Of a stretch of DNA of 9,071 nucleotides, positions 6,009 through 9,071 are shown in pieces (position 1 is the stretch's first letter; each line of letters starts with the position of its first letter). The translations under genes were made by a program, and so were the position numbers. This stretch comes from an uncultured Clostridia bacterium (GTDB lineage: Bacteria; Bacillota; Clostridia; TANB77; CAG-508): the NCBI GenBank assembly GCA_949935895.1, contig CATLGL010000064.1, positions 1-9,071 on the forward strand, in the 5' to 3' direction. The notes under the pieces are model-generated. The model was not told the origin of the DNA. It did no database searches and saw only the letters and a program-made list of their open reading frames with translations.

Positions 6009-6638
6009 ATGGAAATTGAACAAGCAAAATCAATTATAGAAGCAATTTTGTTTGCATGTGGAAGAGAAGTCGAAGTAAAGGAGTTTGTTTCAGCTTTAGA
6101 AATGAATGAAGAAGATGTTATTACCATTATTGCAAAAATGCAAGAGGAGTATGAGCAACAAAATAGAGGAATTGAAATTATTCAAGTCAATCATCATTAT
6201 CAGATGTGTACAAAAAAAGAATATTATGAATATGTATATCCAATTTTAGATAAAAGAACAAAACCCAATTTATCTACCGCATCTTTGGAAACACTTGCAA
6301 TTATAGCTTATAACAAAGGTGTTACAAGAGCAGAAATTGAAGCGATTCGTGGGGTTAATTCTGATGCAAAAATTTACAAATTACTATAATATAATTTAAT
6401 AGAAGAAGCAGGAAAATTGGAAGCACCAGGAAAACCAATGACATATAAAACAACTTCCAATTTTTTAAAAATGTTTGGGTATGGTAGTATAGAAAATTTA
6501 CCAGAGTTACCAAAATATAAAATGGATGAAAATAGACAAATTGTTATAGAAGATATTTTAGAAGAAAAAACAAAAGAAAATGAAAAAGAAGAGACAAATA
6601 CAAATGAGATTTTTATATCTGAAGCAGAGAAGAAATAA
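6009..6638 (+). CDS. scpB: Segregation and condensation protein B (ScpB), with an in-frame TAA
   Basis: ScpB is the winged-helix kleisin-associated subunit that works with ScpA and SMC in chromosome condensation and segregation. The full frame covers 209 residues. N-terminal winged helix: EQAKSIIEAILFACGREVEVKEFV. Second winged helix: LETLAIIAYNKGVTRAEIEAIRGVNSD, followed by YNLIEEAGKLEAPGKP, then YKTTSNFLKMFGYGSIENLPELP, all characteristic. The C-terminus is Glu/Lys-rich. Codon 127 (6387-6389) is TAA between KLL and YNLIEE; homologues carry Glu here, so a single G-to-T change (GAA to TAA) explains it. The frame is the same on both sides. A premature stop would remove part of the second winged helix, and the in-frame TTG at 6417 has only a weak ribosome site. 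scpA is not adjacent, unlike the usual scpA-scpB order. The gene probably leads an operon with proS and aspS. Confidence 0.9.
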
Positions 6639-6697
6639 TAGAACTAAGATAAGAAAAGCTATAGAATAATCAAATATTTATTAAAGGAGGAAATAAA

Positions 6698-7978
6698 ATG
6701 AAATTATCAAATACAGGAATAGGAAGCACAAAATTAAATAATATAGATGAAATGTATCCAGCACAAAGCATATTATTGCAAACAGGTCAATTAGTTCAAT
6801 ATGGTGCAGGTTTATTTGCTTATAATACAATACCATTATTAGTAAGAAGAAAATTAGAAAATATAATAGTAGAAACATTAAATCAATATAATTGTATTGA
6901 AGTATTGCTTCCAACATTACAACCAGATACAATTTGGAAAAATTCAGGAAGATATGATCACTATGTAAAAGAAGGAACAATGTTAATAACAAACTCTAAT
7001 AAAGGCACATTTTGTCTAGCTCCAACAGGAGAAGAAGCAATGCTAGAATTTGCAAGAGAGAAATTAAAATCATATAAAAATCTGCCCGTTACTTTTTATC
7101 AAATTGGCGAAAAATACCGTAATGAAATACGAACAAGAGGATATTTATTAAGAGGAAAATCATTTCCTATGCTAGATGCTTATAGTTTTGATGAAAATGA
7201 GGCAGCAATGGAAAAATCGTATGAAAATATAAGAAAAGCATTTTTAGAAATATTTCAAAAGATTGGATTAGAGGTAAAACCAATTGTAGCTGACAATGGT
7301 GCAATGGGAGGAAAAAAATCAGAAGAATTTATGCTAATTTCTCAACAAGGAGAAGATAAGATTTTATATGATGAAAAAACAGGAATTGGACTAAATACAG
7401 AGATATTAGAAAAAGACAACTATCAAGAATACCTAAAAAAAGAATATGGTATTGAAGATATATCGAACCTAAAAGAAACAAGAACTATGGAATTAGGACA
7501 TATATTCCAATTAGGAACAAGATATTCTGAAATGATGAAGGGTAAATTCATTAACCAACAAGGAGAAGAAGCATTATACTATATGGGATGCTATGGAATT
7601 GGAGTAAGTAGAACGGTTGCTGCTATTTATGAAGAAGCAGTTATAAAAGATGAAAAAGGTAAAACAATTGGTATTAGTTTACCAAGACAGATTGCACCAT
7701 ATCAAGTACAAATTATTCCTAAAATGGAGAATGAAGACAAAGAAAAACAAGCAAATGATATATATGAAATATTAAATGAAAATGGAATTAAAGCAATTTT
7801 AGATGATAGACAAAATATAAGTATGGGAGTAAAAATGAAGGATTGCAAAGTATTAGGAACTCCTTTTATGGCAGTATTAGGTGATAAGGTAGAAAATGGA
7901 TATGTAGAACTTGAAAACACTAAAACAGGAGAAAAAGAAGTAATTGATGTAGAATCACTAATTAAGAAGTTAAAGTAA
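6698..7978 (+). CDS. proS: Prolyl-tRNA synthetase, short bacterial type without the editing insert
   Basis: Class II synthetase that charges tRNA-Pro with proline in the cytosol. It is 426 residues, against about 570 for standard bacterial ProRS. Motif 2 is YRNEIRTRG (140-148) followed by the divergent LLRGKSFPMLDAYSF. Then come SEEFM (208-212), ELGHIFQLGT (265-274), motif 3 in GCYGIGVSR (297-305), and the C-terminal anticodon-binding domain from about APYQVQIIPK (333) to the end. Only about 45 residues separate the SEEFM segment from the ELGHIF segment, where standard bacterial enzymes carry the roughly 180-residue INS domain that clears mischarged alanine. Similar short forms are known from alphaproteobacteria and mitochondria. 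A strong AAAGGAGG site (6683-6690) lies seven bases before the ATG. It follows scpB by 59 bases and precedes aspS by 32, so an operon is likely. Confidence 0.94.
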   Translation: MKLSNTGIGSTKLNNIDEMYPAQSILLQTGQLVQYGAGLFAYNTIPLLVRRKLENIIVETLNQYNCIEVLLPTLQPDTIWKNSGRYDHYVKEGTMLITNSNKGTFCLAPTGEEAMLEFAREKLKSYKNLPVTFYQIGEKYRNEIRTRGYLLRGKSFPMLDAYSFDENEAAMEKSYENIRKAFLEIFQKIGLEVKPIVADNGAMGGKKSEEFMLISQQGEDKILYDEKTGIGLNTEILEKDNYQEYLKKEYGIEDISNLKETRTMELGHIFQLGTRYSEMMKGKFINQQGEEALYYMGCYGIGVSRTVAAIYEEAVIKDEKGKTIGISLPRQIAPYQVQIIPKMENEDKEKQANDIYEILNENGIKAILDDRQNISMGVKMKDCKVLGTPFMAVLGDKVENGYVELENTKTGEKEVIDVESLIKKLK

Positions 7979-8010
7979 TAAAAATTAGAATGATGGATAT
8001 GGAGGAGTAT

Positions 8011-9071
8011 ATGAACGAATATAGAACAAATCATTGTCGGAGAGTTGAGCAAAGAGAATATTGGAAGCACAGTAAAACTTTCACGGTTGGATTCAAAAAA
8101 ATAGAAATTTAGGAGCCATGACTTTTATTGATTTAAGGGATGAATTTGGCATTACACAAGTTGTGATAGAGAATCGACCTGAATTTGAAAACATAAAACA
8201 AGAATTAACAACAGAATCTTGTATTATGGTAGAAGGAAAAGTAGTAGAGCGAGCAAGCAAAAATGATAAAATACCAACAGGAGATATTGAAGTTGTAGCA
8301 GATGCAATAACAATTCTTGGAAAATGTAAAAATATATTACCATTTGAAATAAATTCAGAAACATTATCAAATGTAAGAGAAGATTTACGTTTAGAATATC
8401 GCTTTTTAGAGCTTCGTAATGAACATATTCATAAAAATATCTTATTACGTTCGAATATTATGAAAACACTAAGAAATAAAATGGATGAGTTAGGATTTTA
8501 TGAAATTCAAACCCCTATTTTAGCAAATTCTTCTCCAGAAGGAGCAAGAGATTTTTTAGTACCAAGTAGATTGCATCCAGGAGAATTTTATGCACTACCA
8601 CAAGCACCTCAACAATTTAAACAATTGTTAATGGTTGGAGGATTTAATAAATACTATCAGATTGCGCCATGCTTCCGAGATGAGGATCCAAGAGCTGATC
8701 GTGCACCAGGAGAATTTTATCAATTAGATTTCGAAATGAGTTTCGCAACTCAAGAGGATGTATTTGAGGTAATAGAAAAGGTAGTACCAGAAATATTTGA
8801 AAAATTTACTACTTGGAAGGTAGATAAAGGGCCATTTATCAGAATTCCTTATCAAGTAGCAATGGAAAAGTATGGAATAGACAAACCAGATTTAAGAAAT
8901 CCACTTATTATAGAAGATGTAACAAATGTATTCGAAAACACAGAGTTTAATGCTTTTAAAAATAAGACAATTAAAGTAATTGCAGTAAATAATCAAAAGG
9001 AACTAGGAAGAAAATTTTTTGATAATATGAGTGAATTTGCAGTAAATGAATTAGGAGCAAAGGGACTTGCT
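8011..9071 (+). CDS. aspS: Aspartyl-tRNA synthetase, 5' part, with two +1 frameshifts at CGG codons
   Basis: Class II synthetase that charges tRNA-Asp (or also tRNA-Asn in organisms using the amidation route). The window holds about 353 of the usual roughly 590 residues; the gene continues past the right edge. The ATG at 8011 follows GGAGGAG (8001-8007). Two +1 corrections are needed. After Cys9, skipping C8038 of CGG gives GGA and the family CGEL motif. After Ser24, skipping C8084 of CGG gives GGT TGG and the conserved GW of the OB-fold anticodon-binding domain. From 8085 the frame is open to the edge, through FIDLRDEFG, motif 1 around GFYEIQTP (161-168), SPEGARDFLVPSR and motif 2 FRDEDPRADRAPGEF (from 221). 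Unshifted translation would end at TAG 8110, and a single shift at TAG 8102. An internal ATG at 8118 would lose much of the OB fold. It lies 32 bases after proS. Confidence 0.93.

Noticed and set aside
7702..8070. Minus-strand open frame across the proS-aspS junction
   Set aside because: It is antisense to both synthetase genes and has low-complexity Ser/Phe/Ile composition with no start signal.
8118..9071. AspRS starting at ATG 8118
   Set aside because: It would lose the start of the OB-fold domain. The region upstream encodes recognisable AspRS sequence in shifted frames with a good ribosome site before 8011.

Overview
The window is AT-rich (by eye about 30% GC) and reads like a low-GC Gram-positive chromosome, most likely an uncultured clostridial lineage. 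Supporting signs are strong AGGAGG ribosome sites, sigma-A type promoters with 17-base spacers, A-rich codon use, a CarD-family regulator and the dnaG-rpoD pair typical of Firmicutes. This is core housekeeping DNA. I see no mobile element, CRISPR array, prophage or defence island.

Layout on the + strand unless stated: the tail of an unidentified gene with an in-frame TGA (2-157); dut, dUTPase (246-710); a terminator whose loop carries the next promoter's -35 box; a CarD-family regulator (826-1413) and terminator; a sigma-H-like promoter; dnaG primase (1579-3367, one +1 frameshift); rpoD, the primary sigma factor (3380-4660); a second terminator/promoter overlap; an unrecognised 96-residue gene (4878-5168); a nested inverted repeat (5172-5292); a consensus promoter and tRNA-Met(CAT) (5347-5423) with its terminator; a 51-residue gene on the minus strand (5589-5744) with its own promoter and terminator; scpB (6009-6638, in-frame TAA); proS (6698-7978), a short prolyl-tRNA synthetase without the usual editing insert; and aspS (8011 to the window end, two +1 frameshifts).

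The most interesting signal is shared by the broken genes. dnaG and aspS are normally essential, and between them they need three +1 frame corrections. Each correction falls exactly on an in-frame CGG codon, at 2623, 8038 and 8084. Skipping the C restores a Gly codon (GGT, GGA, GGT) and the family sequence, including the near-invariant Gly of the AspRS CGEL and GW motifs. Scanning by eye, every other CGG triplet in the coding regions is out of frame, so all three in-frame CGG codons coincide with +1 shifts. Other Arg codons (AGA, AGG, CGT, CGA, CGC) are read normally. Either CGG is an unassigned +1-shifting codon (or a CGGN quadruplet read as Gly) in this organism, or the sequence carries a systematic error that inserts C before GG. 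I cannot decide between these from one window. The in-frame stops in scpB and in the first gene do not fit this rule and are reported separately.
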